NCBI GenBank assembly: GCA_037783545.1 | Contig: JBBELK010000449.1 | Location: 109,704 to 173,703 of the forward strand | Length of the DNA stretch: 64,000 nucleotides | Direction of reading: 5' to 3' | From: Henricia sp. BOLD:AAB3569 | Taxonomy: Eukaryota > Echinodermata > Asteroidea > Spinulosida > Echinasteridae | Shown: in pieces, positions 36,726-49,760 of the stretch | Layout of the letters: every line of letters begins with the position of its first letter | Numbering within the stretch: position 1 is the first letter of the stretch | Notes under the pieces: model-generated | Databases searched by the model: none | What the model was told of the DNA's origin: nothing | Seen by the model: the letters and a program-made list of their open reading frames with translations, nothing else | Translations under genes and position numbers: made by a program

Positions 36726-38279
36726 ATGTTCCGACGAACTTCAAATTTTGCATGCTCCAAAGACTCTATATTGCGCACTTGTCCTAAAAAATTGACAGAC
36801 TTTCGCCGGGAAATGGCAGAGAAATTTCAGAGTTTAGAAAAAAAAAGGGGTTGGCGCTTCCTGGATGCTCCCGCAACCTGTGGCTGTCTGTACACACCTC
36901 TTTGGTGTACTCCTGACTCGTGCGCATGCTCAGTCCTTCGGACTGTCGTTGACACGGCCCAGTTTGGGACGGGATTTTGGTCAAAGTGTGGTCCAAACGT
37001 CGGCAAATTTGGAGGTCGAAAAATGTTCCGACGAACTTCAAATTTTGCATGCTCCAAAGACTCTATATTGCGCACTTGTCCTAAAAAATTGACAGACTTT
37101 CGCCGGGAAATGGCAGAGAAATTTCAGAGTTTAGAAAACAAAAGGGGTTGGCGCTTCCTGGATGCTCCCGCAACCTGTCGCTGTCTGTACACACCTCTTT
37201 GGTGTACTCCTGACTCGTGCGCATGCTCAGTCCTTCGGACTGTCGTAGACACGGCCCAGTTTGGGACGGGATTTTGGTCAAAGTGTGGTCCAAACGTCGG
37301 CAAATTTGGAGGTCGAAAAATGTTCCGACGAACTTCAAATTTTGCATGCTCCAAAGACTCTATATTGCGCACTTGTCCTAAAAAAATGACAGACTTTCGC
37401 CGGGAAATGGCAGAGAAATTTCAGAGTTTAGAAAAAAAAAGGGGTTGGCGCTTCCTGGATGCTCCCGCAACCTGTGGCTGTCTGTACACACCTCTTTGGT
37501 GTACTCCTGACTCGTGCGCATGCTCAGTCCTTCGGACTGTCGTTGACACGGCCCAGTTTGGGACGGGATTTTGGTCAAAGTGTGGTCCAAACGTCGGCAA
37601 ATTTGGAGGTCGAAAAATGTTCCGACGAACTTCAAATTTTGCATGCTCCAAAGACTCTATATTGCGCACTTGTCCTAAAAAATTGACAGACTTTCGCCGG
37701 GAAATGGCAGAGAAATTTCAGAGTTTAGAAAACAAAAGGGGTTGGCGCTTCCTGGATGCTCCCGCAACCTGTCGCTGTCTGTACACACCTCTTTGGTGTA
37801 CTCCTGACTCGTGCGCATGCTCAGTCCTTCGGACTGTCGTAGACACGGCCCAGTTTGGGACGGGATTTTGGTCAAAGTGTGGTCCAAACGTCGGCAAATT
37901 TGGAGGTCGAAAAATGTTCCGACGAACTTCAAATTTTGCATGCTCCAAAGACTCTATATTGCGCACTTGTCCTAAAAAAATGACAGACTTTCGCCGGGAA
38001 ATGGCAGAGAAATTTCAGAGTTTAGAAAAAAAGGGGGTTGGCGCTTCCTGGATGCTCCCGCAACCTGTGGCTGTCTGTACACACCTCTTTGGTGTACTCC
38101 TGACTCGTGCGCATGCTCAGTCCTTCGGACTGTCGTTGACACGGCCCAGTTTGGGACGGGATTTTGGTCAAAGTGTGGTCCAAACGTCGGCAAATTTGGA
38201 AGTCGAAAAATGTTCCGACGAACTTCAAATTGTGCATGCTCCAAAGACTCTATATTGTGCACTTGTCCTAAAAAAATGA
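36444..38279 (+). other. Longest open frame (611 aa), judged spurious
   Basis: This frame stays open through six monomers because their lengths (282 and 297 bp) are divisible by three. It repeats one peptide of about 99 residues in register and, in its last part, switches to the other common frame. No signal peptide, membrane segment or recognisable domain is visible. Elsewhere the same DNA is read in a different frame and on the other strand with equally long openings. I do not call a gene. Confidence 0.85.
36840..38030 (+). repeat. 594-bp dimer HOR, two tandem copies
   Basis: Two 297-bp monomers alternate: one normal, one with AAAACAAAAGG, CCTGTCGCTGTC, GTCGTAGACACGG and a trailing CTAAAAAAATGAC. 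The marked monomers lie near 37130-37430 and 37724-38030, offset 594 bp. All units are 297 bp (99 codons), which is why an open frame of 611 aa spans the block. Confidence 0.9.
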
Positions 38280-39393
38280 CAGACTTTCGCCGGGAAATGG
38301 CAGAGAAATTTCAGAGTTTAGAAAAAAAAGGGGTTGGCGCTTCCTGGATGCTCCCGCAACCTGTGGCTGTCTGTACACACCTCTTTGGTGTACTCCTGAC
38401 TCGTGCGCATGCTCAGTCCTTCGGACTGTCGTTGACACGGCCCAGTTTGGGACGGGATTTTGGTCAAAGTGTGGTCCAAACGTCGGCAAATTTGGAGGTC
38501 GAAAAATGTTCCGACGAACTTCAAATTTTGCATGCTCCAAAGACTCTATATTGCGCACTTGTCCTAAAAAATTGACAGACTTTCGCCGGGAAATGGCAGA
38601 GAAATTTCAGAGTTTAGAAAAAAAAGGGGTTGGCGCTTCCTGGATGCTCCCGCAACCTGTGGCTGTCTGTACACACCTCTTTGGTGTACTCCTGACTCGT
38701 GCGCATGCTCAGTTCTTCGGACTGTCGTTGACACGGCCCAGTTTGGGACGGGATTTTGGTCAAAGTGTGGTCCAAACGTCGGCAAATTTGGAGGTCGAAA
38801 ATGTTCCGACGAACTTCAAATTTTGCATGCTCCAAAGACTCTATATTGCGCACTTGTCCTAAAAAATTGACAGACTTTCGCCGGGAAATGGCAGAGAAAT
38901 TTCAGAGTTTATAAAAAAAAGGGGTTGGCGCTTCCTGGATGCTCCCGCAACCTGTGGCTGTCTGTACACACCTCTTTGGTGTACTCCTGACTCGTGCGCA
39001 TGCTCAGTCCTTCGGACTGTCGTTGACACGGCCCAGTTTGGGACGGGATTTTGGTCAAAGTGTGGTCCAAACGTCGGCAAATTTGGAGGTCGAAAAATGT
39101 TCCGACGAACTTCAAATTTTGCATGCTCCAAAGACTCTATATTGCGCACTTGTCCTAAAAAATTGACAGACTTTCGCCGGGAAATGGCAGAGAAATTTCA
39201 GAGTTTAGAAAAAAAAAGGGGTTGGCGCTTCCTGGATGCTCCCGCAACCTGTGGCTGTCTGTACACACCTCTTTGGTGTACTCCTGACTCGTGCGCATGC
39301 TCAGTTCTTCGGACTGTCGTTGACACGGCCCAGTTTGGGACGGGATTTTGGTCAAAGTGTGGTCCAAACGTCGGCAAATTTGGAGGTCGAAAA

Positions 39394-39934
39394 ATGTTCC
39401 GACGAACTTCAAATTTTGCATGCTCCAAAGACTCTATATTGCGCACTTGTCCTAAAAAATTGACAGACTTTCGCCGGGAAATGGCAGAGAAATTTCAGAG
39501 TTTAGGAAAAAAAGGGGTTGGCGCTTCCTGGATGCTCCCGCAACCTGTGGCTGTCTGTACACACCTCTTTGGTGTACTCCTGACTCGTGCGCATGCTCAG
39601 TCCTTCGGACTGTCGTTGACACGGCCCAGTTTGGGACGGGATTTTGGTCAAAGTGTGGTCCAAACGTCGGCAAAGACTCTATATTGCGCACTTGTCCTAA
39701 AAAATTGACAGACTTTCGCCGGGAAATGGCAGAGAAATTTCAGAGTTTAGAAAAAAAAGGGGTTGGCGCTTCCTGGATGCTCCCGCAACCTGTGGCTGTC
39801 TGTACACACCTCTTTGGTGTACTCCTGACTCGTGCGCATGCTCAGTCCTTCGGACTGTCGTTGACACGGCCCAGTTTGGGACGGGATTTTGGTCAAAGTG
39901 TGGTCCAAACGTCGGCAAATTTGGAGGTCGAAAA
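39394..39934 (+). repeat. Monomer pair with 51-bp deletion (first of three)
   Basis: A 541-bp span made of one full and one 245-bp monomer. CGGCAAA joins directly to GACTCTATATTG at 39671, removing 51 bp between two CAAA tetramers. The lost stretch is most of the block shared with the 205-bp family, including the right arm of dyad 3. Confidence 0.92.
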
Positions 39935-41858
39935 ATGTTCCGACGAACTTCAAATTTTGCATGCACCAAAGACTCTATATTGCGCACTTGTCCTAAAAAA
40001 TTGACAGACTTTCGCCGGGAAATGGCAGAGAAATTTCAGAGTTTAGAAAAAAAAAGGGGTTGGCGCTTCCTGGATGCTCCCGCAACCTGTGGCTGTCTGT
40101 ACACACCTCTTTGGTGTACTCCTGACTCGTGCGCATGCTCAGTCCTTCGGACTGTCGTTGACACGGCCCAGTTTGGGACGGGATTTTGGTCAAAGTGTGG
40201 TCCAAACGTCGGCAAATTTGGAGGTCGAAAAATGTTCCGACGAACTTCAAATTTTGCATGCTCCAAAGACTCTATATTGCGCACTTGTCCTAAAAAATTG
40301 ACAGACTTTCGCCGGGAAATGGCAGAGAAATTTCAGAGTTTAGAAGAAAAAAAGGGGTTGGCGCTTCCTGGATGCTCCCGCAACCTGTGGCTGTCTGTAC
40401 ACACCTCTTTGGTGTACTCCTGACTCGTGCGCATGCTCAGTCCTTCGGACTGTCGTTGACACGGCCCAGTTTGGGACGGGATTTTGGTCAAAGTGTGGTC
40501 CAAACGTCGGCAAATTTGGAGGTCGAAAAATGTTCCGACGAACTTCAAATTTTGCATGCTCCAAAGACTCTATATTGCGCACTTGTCCTAAAAAATTGAC
40601 AGACTTTCGCCGGGAAATGGCAGAGAAATTTCAGAGTTTAGAAAAAAAAAGGGGTTGGCGCTTCCTGGATGCTCCCGCAACCTGTGGCTGTCTGTACACA
40701 CCTCTTTGGTGTACTCCTGACTCGTGCGCATGCTCAGTCCTTCGGACTGTCGTTGACACGGCCCAGTTTGGGACGGGATTTTGGTCAAAGTGTGGTCCAA
40801 ACGTCGGCAAATTTGGAGGTCGAAAAATGTTCCGACGAACTTCAAATTTTGCATGCTCCAAAGACTCTATATTGCGCACTTGTCCTAAAAAATTGACAGA
40901 CTTTCGCCGGGAAATGGCAGAGAAATTTCAGAGTTTAGACAAAAAAGGGGTTGGCGCTTCCTGGATGCTCCCGCAACCTGTGGCTGTCTGTACACACCTC
41001 TTTGGTGTACTCCTGACTCGTGCGCATGCTCAGTCCTTCGGACTGTCGTTGACACGGCCCAGTTTGGGACGGGATTTTGGTCAAAGTGTGGTCCAAACGT
41101 CGGCAAATTTGGAGGTCGAAAAATGTTCCGACGAACTTCAAATTTTGCATGCTCCAAAGACTCTATATTGCGCACTTGTCCTAAAAAATTGACAGACTTT
41201 CGCCGGGAAATGGCAGAGAAATTTCAGAGTTTAGAAAAAAAAAGGGGTTGGCGCTTCCTGGATGCTCCCGCAACCTGTGGCTGTCTGTACACACCTCTTT
41301 GGTGTACTCCTGACTCGTGCGCATGCTCAGTCCTTCGGACTGTCGTTGACACGGCCCAGTTTGGGACGGGATTTTGGTCAAAGTGTGGTCCAAACGTCGG
41401 CAAATTTGGAGGTCGAAAAATGTTCCGACGAACTTCAAATTTTGCATGCTCCAAAGACTCTATATTGCGCACTTGTCCTAAAACATTGACAGACTTTCGC
41501 CGGGAAATGGCAGAGAAATTTCAGAGTTTAGAAAAAAAAGGGGTTGGCGCTTCCTGGATGCTCCCGCAACCTGTGGCTGTCTGTACACACCTCTTTGGTG
41601 TACTCCTGACTCGTGCGCATGCTCAGTCCTTCGGACTGTCGTTGACACGGCCCAGTTTGGGACGGGATTTTGGTCAAAGTGTGGTCCAAACGTCGGCAAA
41701 TTTGGAGGTCGAAAAATGTTCCGACGAACTTCAAATTTTGCATGCTCCAAAGACTCTATATTGCGCACTTGTCCTAAAAAATTGACAGACTTTCGCCGGG
41801 AAATGGCAGAGAAATTTCAGAGTTTAGAAAAAAAAGGGGTTGGCGCTTCCTGGATGAT

Positions 41859-44507
41859 CCCGCAACCTGTGGCTGTCTGTACACACCTCTTTGGTGTACT
41901 CCTGACTCGTGCGCATGCTCAGTCCTTCGGACTGTCGTTGACACGGCCCAGTTTGGGACGGGATTTTGGTCAAAGTGTGGTCCAAACGTCGGCAAATTTG
42001 GAGGTCGAAAAATGTTCCGACGAACTTCAAATTTTGCATGCTCCAAAGACTCTATATTGCGCACTTGTCCTAAAAAATTGACAGACTTTCGCCGGGAAAT
42101 GGCAGAGAAATTTCAGAGTTTAGAAAAAAAAGGGGTTGGCGCTTCCTGGATGCTCCCGCAACCTGTGGCTGTCTGTACACACTTCTTTGGTGTACTCCTG
42201 ACTCGTGCGCATGCTCAGTCCTTCGGACTGTCGTTGACACGGCCCAGTTTGGGACGGGATTTTGGTCAAAGTGTGGTCCAAACGTCGGCAAATTTGGAGG
42301 TCGACAAATGTTCCGACGAACTTCAAATTTTGCATGCTCCAAAGACTCTATATTGCGCACTTGTCCTAAAAAATTGACAGACTTTCGCCGGGAAATGGCA
42401 GAGAAATTTCAGAGTTTAGAAGAAAAAAAAGGGGTTGGCGCTTCCTGGATGCTCCCGCAACCTGTGGCTGTCTGTACACACCTCTTTGGTGTACTCCTGA
42501 CTCGTGCGCATGCTCAGTCCTTCGGACTGTCGTTGACACGGCCCAGTTTGGGACGGGATTTTGGTCAAAGTGTGGTCCAAACGTCGGCAAATTTGGAGGT
42601 CGAAAAATTTTCCGACGAACTTCAAATTTTGCATGCTCCAAAGACTCTATATTGCGCACTTGTCCTAAAAAATTGACAGACTTTCGCCGGGAAATGGCAG
42701 AGAAATTTCAGAGTTTAGAAAAAAAAAAGGGGTTGGCGCTTCCTGGATGCTCCCGCAACCTGTGGCTGTCTGTACACACCTCTTTGGTGTACTCCTGACT
42801 CGTGCGCATGCTCAGTCCTTCGGACTGTCGTTGACACGGCCCAGTTTGGGACGGGATTTTGGTCAAAGTGTGGTCCAAACGTCGGCAAATTTGGAGGTCG
42901 AAAAATGTTCCGACGAACTTCAAATTTTGCATGCTCCAAAGACTCTATATTGCGCACTTGTCCTAAAAAATTGACAGACTTTCGCCGGGAAATGGCAGAG
43001 AAATTTCAGAGTTTAGAAAAAAAAGGGGTTGGCGCTTCCTGGATGCTCCCGCAACCTGTGGCTGTCTGTACACACCTCTTTGGTGTACTCCTGACTCGTG
43101 CGCATGCTCAGTCCTTCGGACTGTCGTTGACACGGCCCAGTTTGGGACGGGATTTTGGTCAAAGTGTGGTCCAAACGTCGGCAAATTTGGAGGTCGAAAA
43201 ATGTTCCGACGAACTTCAAATTTTGCATGCTCCAAAGACTCTATATTGCGCACTTGTCCTAAAAAATTGACAGACTTTCGCCGGGAAATGGCAGAGAAAT
43301 TTCAGAGTTTAGAAAAAAAAGGGGTTGGCGCTTCCTGGATGCTCCCGCAACCTGTGGCTGTCTGTACACACTTCTTTGGTGTACTCCTGACTCGTGCGCA
43401 TGCTCAGTCCTTCGGACTGTCGTTGACACGGCCCAGTTTGGGACGGGATTTTGGTCAAAGTGTGGTCCAAACGTCGGCAAATTTGGAGGTCGACAAATGT
43501 TCCGACGAACTTCAAATTTTGCATGCTCCAAAGACTCTATATTGCGCACTTGTCCTAAAAAATTGACAGACTTTCGCCGGGAAATGGCAGAGAAATTTCA
43601 GAGTTTAGAAGAAAAAAAAGGGGTTGGCGCTTCCTGGATGCTCCCGCAACCTGTGGCTGTCTGTACACACCTCTTTGGTGTACTCCTGACTCGTGCGCAT
43701 GCTCAGTCCTTCGGACTGTCGTTGACACGGCCCAGTTTGGGACGGGATTTTGGTCAAAGTGTGGTCCAAACGTCGGCAAATTTGGAGGTCGAAAAATTTT
43801 CCGACGAACTTCAAATTTTGCATGCTCCAAAGACTCTATATTGCGCACTTGTCCTAAAAAATTGACAGACTTTCGCCGGGAAATGGCAGAGAAATTTCAG
43901 AGTTTAGAAAAAAAAAAGGGGTTGGCGCTTCCTGGATGCTCCCGCAACCTGTGGCTGTCTGTACACACCTCTTTGGTGTACTCCTGACTCGTGCGCATGC
44001 TCAGTCCTTCGGACTGTCGTTGACACGGCCCAGTTTGGGACGGGATTTTGGTCAAAGTGTGGTCCAAACGTCGGCAAATTTGGAGGTCGAAAAATGTTCC
44101 GACGAACTTCAAATTTTGCATGCTCCAAAGACTCTATATTGCGCACTTGTCCTAAAAAATTGACAGACTTTCGCCGGGAAATGGCAGAGAAATTTCAGAG
44201 TTTAGAAAAAAAAGGGGTTGGCGCTTCCTGGATGCTCCCGCAACCTGTGGCTGTCTGTACACACCTCTTTGGTGTACTCCTGACTCGTGCGCATGCTCAG
44301 TCCTTCGGACTGTCGTTGACACGGCCCAGTTTGGGACGGGATTTTGGTCAAAGTGTGGTCCAAACGTCGGCAAATTTGGAGGTCGAAAAATGTTCCGACG
44401 AACTTCAAATTTTGCATGCTCCAAAGACTCTATATTGCGCACTTGTCCTAAAAAATTGACAGACTTTCGCCGGGAAATGGCAGAGAAATTTCAGAGTTTA
44501 GAAAAAA
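41859..44507 (+). repeat. 1189-bp four-monomer HOR, about 2.2 tandem copies
   Basis: ACACTTCTTTGG (42180, 43369), GGTCGACAAATG (42299, 43488), a GAAGAAAAAAAAGG tract, GAAAAATTTTCCG (42602, 43791) and a 9-A tract recur 1189 bp apart with no other difference noticed. Outside limits are set by GGATGATCCCG at 41853 and by the 7-A tract near 44502, which lack partners. Confidence 0.9.
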
Positions 44508-46079
44508 AGGGGTTGGCGCTTCCTGGATGCTCCCGCAACCTGTGGCTGTCTGTACACACCTCTTTGGTGTACTCCTGACTCGTGCGCATGCTCAGTCCTT
44601 CGGACTGTCGTTGACACGGCCCAGTTTGGGACGGGATTTTGGTCAAAGTGTGGTCCAAACGTCGGCAAATTTGGAGGTCGAAAAATGTTCCGACGAACTT
44701 CAAATTTTGCATGCTCCAAAGACTCTATATTGCGCACTTGTCCTAAAAAATTGACAGACTTTCGCCGGGAAATGGCAGAGAAATTTCAGAGTTTAGAAGA
44801 AAAAAAAGGGGTTGGCGCTTCCTGGATGCTCCCGCAACCTGTGGCTGTCTGTACACACCTCTTTGGTGTACTCCTGACTCGTGCGCATGCTCAGTCCTTC
44901 GGACTGTCGTTGACATGGCCCAGTTTGGGACGGGATTTTGGTCAAAGTGTGGTCCAAACGTCGGCAAATTTGGAGGTCGAAAAATGTTCCGACGAACTTC
45001 AAATTTTGCATGCTCCAAAGACTCTATATTGCGCACTTGTCCTACAAAATTGACAGACTTTCGCCGGGAAATGGCAGAGAAATTTCAGAGTTTAGAAAAA
45101 AAAAGGGGTTGGCGCTTCCTGGATGCTCCCGCAACCTGTGGCTGTCTGTACACACCTCTTTGGTGTACTCCTGACTCGTGCGCATGCTCAGTCCTTCGGA
45201 CTGTCGTTGACACGGCCCAGTTTGGGACGGGATTTTGGTCAAAGTGTGGTCCAAACGTCGGCAAATTTGGAGGTCGAAAAATGTTCCGACGAACTTCAAA
45301 TTTTGCATGCTCCAAAGACTCTATATTGCGCACTTGTCCTAAAAAATTGACAGACTTTCGCCGGGAAATGGCAGAGAAATTTCAGAGTTTAGAAAAAAAA
45401 GGGGTTGGCGCTTCCTGGATGCTCCCGCAACCTGTGGCTGTCTGTACACACCTCTTTGGTGTACTCCTGACTCGTGCGCATGCTCAGTCCTTCGGACTGT
45501 CGTTGACACGGCCCAGTTTGGGACGGGATTTTGGTCAAAGTGTGGTCCAAACGTCGGCAAATTTGGAGGTCGAAAAATATTCCGACGAACTTCAAATTTT
45601 GCATGCTCCAAAGACTCTATATTGCGCACTTGTCCTAAAAAAATTGACAGACTTTCGCCGGGAAATGGCAGAGAAATTTCAGAGTTTAGAAAAAAAAGGG
45701 GTTGGCGCTTCCTGGATGCTCCCGCAACCTGTGGCTGTCTGTACACACCTCTTTGGTGTACTCCTGACTCGTGCGCATGCTCAGTCCTTCGGACTGTCGT
45801 TGACACGGCCCAGTTTGGGACGGGATTTTGGTCAAAGTGTGGTCCAAACGTCGGCAAATTTGGAGGTCGAAAAATGTTCCGACGAACTTCAAATTTTGCA
45901 TGCTCCAAAGACTCTATATTGCGCACTTGTCCTAAAACATTGACAGACTTTCGCCGGGAAATGGCAGAGAAATTTCAGAGTTTAGAAAAAAAAGGGGTTG
46001 GCGCTTCCTGGATGCTCCCGCAACCTGTGGCTGTCTGTACACACCTCTTTGGTGTACTCCTGACTCGTGCGCATGCTCA

Positions 46080-46280
46080 GTCCTTCGGACTGTCGTTGAC
46101 ACGGCCCAGTTTGGGACGGGATTTTGGTCAAAGTGTGGTCCAAACGTCGGCAAATTTTGAGGTCGAAAAATGTTCCGACGAACTTCAAATTTTGCATGCT
46201 CCAAAGACTCTATATTGCGCACTTGTCCTACAAAATTGACAGACTTTCGCCGGGAAATGGCAGAGAAATTTCAGAGTTTA
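46080..46280 (+). repeat. Variant pair shared with 26071-26271
   Basis: AAATTTTGAGG followed about 70 bp later by CTACAAAATTG is found here and at 26143 and 26219, exactly 20009 bp away. AAATTTTGAGG alone also occurs near 10593 and 17361. No other pair of copies with both marks was seen. Confidence 0.7.
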
Positions 46281-47352
46281 GAAAAAAAAGGGGTTGGCGC
46301 TTCCTGGATGCTCCCGCAACCTGTGGCTGTCTGTACACACCTCTTTGGTGTACTCCTGACTCGTGCGCATGCTCAGTCCTTCGGACTGTCGTTGACACGG
46401 CCCAGTTTGGGACGGGATTTTGGTCAAAGTGTGGTCCAAACGTCGGCAAATTTGGAGGTCGAAAAATGTTCCGACGAACTTCAAATTTTGCATGCTCCAA
46501 AGACTCTATATTGCGCACTTGTCCTAAAAAATTGACAGACTTTCGCCTGGAAATGGCAGAGAAATTTCAGAGTTTAGAAAAAAAAGGGGTTGGCGCTTTC
46601 TGGATGCTCCCGCAACCTGTGGCTGTCTGTACACACCTCTTTGGTGTACTCCTGACTCGTGCGCATGCTCAGTCCTACGGACTGTCGTTGACACGGCCCA
46701 GTTTGGGACGGGATTTTGGTCAAAGTGTGGTCCAAACGTCGGCAAATTTGAAGGTCGAAAAATGTTCCGACGAACTTCAAATTTTGCATGCTCCAAAGAC
46801 TCTATATTGCGCACTTGTCCTAAAAAATTGACAGACTTTCGCCGGGAAATGGCAGAGAAATTTCAGAGTTTAGAAAAAAAAGGGGTTGGCGCTTCCTGGA
46901 TGCTCCCGCAACCTGTGGCTGTCTGTACACACCTCTTTGGTGTACTCCTGACTCGTGCGCATGCTCAGTCCTTCGGACTGTCGTTGACACGGCCCAGTTT
47001 AGGACGGGATTTTGGTCAAAGTGTGGTCCAAACGTCGGCAAATTTGGAGGTCGAAAAATGTTCCGACGAACTTCAAATTTTGCATGCTCCAAAGACTCTA
47101 TATTGCGCACTTGTCCTAAAAAAATGACAGACTTTCGCCGGAAATGGCAGAGAAATTTCAGAGTTTAGAAAAAAAAGGGGTTGGCGCTTCCTGGATGCTC
47201 CCGCAACATGTGGCTGTCTGTACACACCTCTTTGGTGTACTCCTGACTCGTGCGCATGCTCAGTCCTTCGGACTGTCGTTGACACGGCCCAGTTTGGGAC
47301 GGGATTTTGGTCAAAGTGTGGTCCAAACGTCGGCAAATTTGGAGGTCGAAAA

Positions 47353-47893
47353 ATGTTCCGACGAACTTCAAATTTTGCATGCTCCAAAGACTCTATATTG
47401 CGCACTTGTCCTAACAAATTGACAGACTTTCGCCGGGAAATGGCAGAGAAATTTCAGAGTTTAGGAAAAAAAGGGGTTGGCGCTTCCTGGATGGTCCCGC
47501 AACCTGTGGCTGTCTGTACACACCTCTTTGGTGTACTCCTGACTCGTGCGCATGCTCAGTCCTCCGGACTGTCGTTGACACGGCCCAGTTTGGGACGGGA
47601 TTTTGGTCAAAGTGTGGTCCAAACGTCGGCAAAGACTCTATATTGCGCACTTTTCCTAAAAAATTGACAGACTTTCGCCGGGAAATGGCAGAGAAATTTC
47701 AGAGTTTAGAAAAAAAAGGGGTTGGCGCTTCCTGGATGCTCCCGCAACCTGTGGCTGTCTGTACACACCTCTTTGGTGTACTCCTGACTCGTGCGCATGC
47801 TCAGTCCTTCGGACTGTCGTTGACACGGCCCAGTTTGGGACGGGATTTTTGTCAAAGTGTGGTCCAAACGTCGGCAAATTTGGAGGTCGAAAA
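47353..47893 (+). repeat. Monomer pair with 51-bp deletion (second)
   Basis: Same CGGCAAAGACTC junction, at 47630. Like the first copy it follows a TTTAGGAAAAAAAGG tract, here near 47461 and at 39503 in the first, so these two share a linked variant and probably one origin. Private changes are GGATGGTCCCG near 47490 and CAGTCCTCCGG near 47558. Confidence 0.92.
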
Positions 47894-49377
47894 ATGTTCC
47901 GACGAACTTCAAATTTTGCATGCTCCAAAGACTCTATATTGCGCACTTGTCCTAAAAAAATTGACAGACTTTCGCCGGGAAATGGCAGAGAAATTTCAGA
48001 GTTTAGAAAAAAAAGGGGTTGGCGCTTCCTGGATGCTCCCGCAACCTGTGGCTGTCTGTACACACCTCTTTGGTGTACTCCTGACTCGTGCGCATGCTCA
48101 GTCCTTCGGACTGTCGTTGACACGGCCCAGTTTGGGACGGGATTTTGGTCAAAGTGTGGTCCAAACGTCGGCAAATTTGGAGGTCGACAAATGTTCCGAC
48201 GAACTTCAAATTTTGCATGCTCCAAAGACTCTATATTGCGCACTTGTCCTAAAAAATTGACAGACTTTCGCCGGGAAATGGCAGAGAAATTTCAGAGTTT
48301 AGAAAAAAAAGGGGTTGGCGCTTCGTGGATGCTCCCGCAACCTGTGGCTGTCTGTACACACCTCTTTGGTGTACTCCTGACTCGTGCGCATGCTCAGTCC
48401 TTCGGACTGTCGTTGACACGGCCCAGTTTGGGACGGGATTTTGGTCAAAGTGTGGTCCAAACGTCGGCAAATTTGGAGGTCGACAAATGTTCCGACGAAC
48501 TTCAAATTTTGCATGCTCCAAAGACTCTATATTGCGCACTTGTCCTAAAAAATTGACAGACTTTCGCCGGGAAATGGCAGAGAAATTTCAGAGTTTAGAA
48601 AAAAAAGGGGGTTGGCGCTTCCTGGATGCTCCCGCAACCTGTGGCTGTCTGTACACACCTCTTTGGTGTACTCCTGACTCGTGCGCATGCTCAGTCCTTC
48701 GGACTGTCGTTGACACGGCCCAGTTTGGGACGGGATTTTGGTCAAAGTGTGGTCCAAACGTCGGCAAATTTGGAGGTCGAAAAATGTTCCGACGAACTTC
48801 AAATTTTGCATGCTCCAAAGACTCTATATTGCGCACTTGTCCTAAAAAATTGACAGACTTTCGCCGGGAAATGGCAGAGAAATTTCAGAGTTTAGAAAAA
48901 AAAAGGGGGTTGGCGCTTCCTGGATGCTCCCGCAACCTGTGGCTGTCTGTACACACCTCTTTGGTGTACTCCTGACTCGTGCGCATGCTCAGTCCTTCGG
49001 ACTGTCGTTGACACGGCCCAGTTTGGGACGGGATTTTGGTCAAAGTGTGGTCCAAACGTCGGCAAATTTGGAGGTCGAAAAATGTTCGGACGAACTTCAA
49101 ATTTTGCATGCTCCAAAGACTCTATATTGCGCACTTGTCCTAAAAAATTGACAGACTTTCGCCGGGAAATGGCAGAGAAATTTCAGAGTTTAGAAAAAAA
49201 AGGGGTTGGCGCTTCCTGGATGCTCCCGCAACCTGTGGCTGTCTGTACACACCTCTTTGGTGTACTCCTGACTCGTGCGCATGCTCAGTCCTTCGGACTG
49301 TCGTTGACACGGCCCAGTTTGGGACGGGATTTTGGTCAAAGTGTGGTCCAAACGTCGGCAAATTTGGAGGTCGAAAA

Positions 49378-49760
49378 ATGTTCCGACGAACTTCAAATTT
49401 TGCATGCTCCAAAGACTCTATATTGCGCACTTGTCCTAAAAAATTGACAGACTTTCGCCGGGAAATGGCAGAGAAATTTCAGAGTTTAGAAAAAAAAGGG
49501 GTTGGCGCTTCCTGGATGCTCCCGCAACCTGTGGCTGTCTGTACACACCTCTTTGGTGTACTCCTGACTCGTGCGCATGCTCAGTCCTTCGGACTGTTGT
49601 TGACACGGCCCAGTTTGGGACGGGATTTTGGTCAAAGTGTGGTCCAAACGTCGGCAAATTTGGAGGTCGAAAAATGTTCCGACGAACTTCAAATTTTGCA
49701 TGCTCCAAAGACTCTAAATTGCGCACTTGTCCTAAAAAATTGACAGACTTTCGCCGGGAA
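49378..49760 (+). repeat. Displaced repeat, left copy (offset 2023)
   Basis: CTGTTGTTGAC (49596) followed by CTCTAAATTGCG (49713) and GAAACAAAAGG (49786) recur at 51619, 51736 and 51809. This is also the left edge of a domain (49.7-58.3 kb) in which CTAAATTGCG occurs seven times: near 49714, 51737, 52329, 53512, 54989, 57061 and 58245. Confidence 0.8.
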
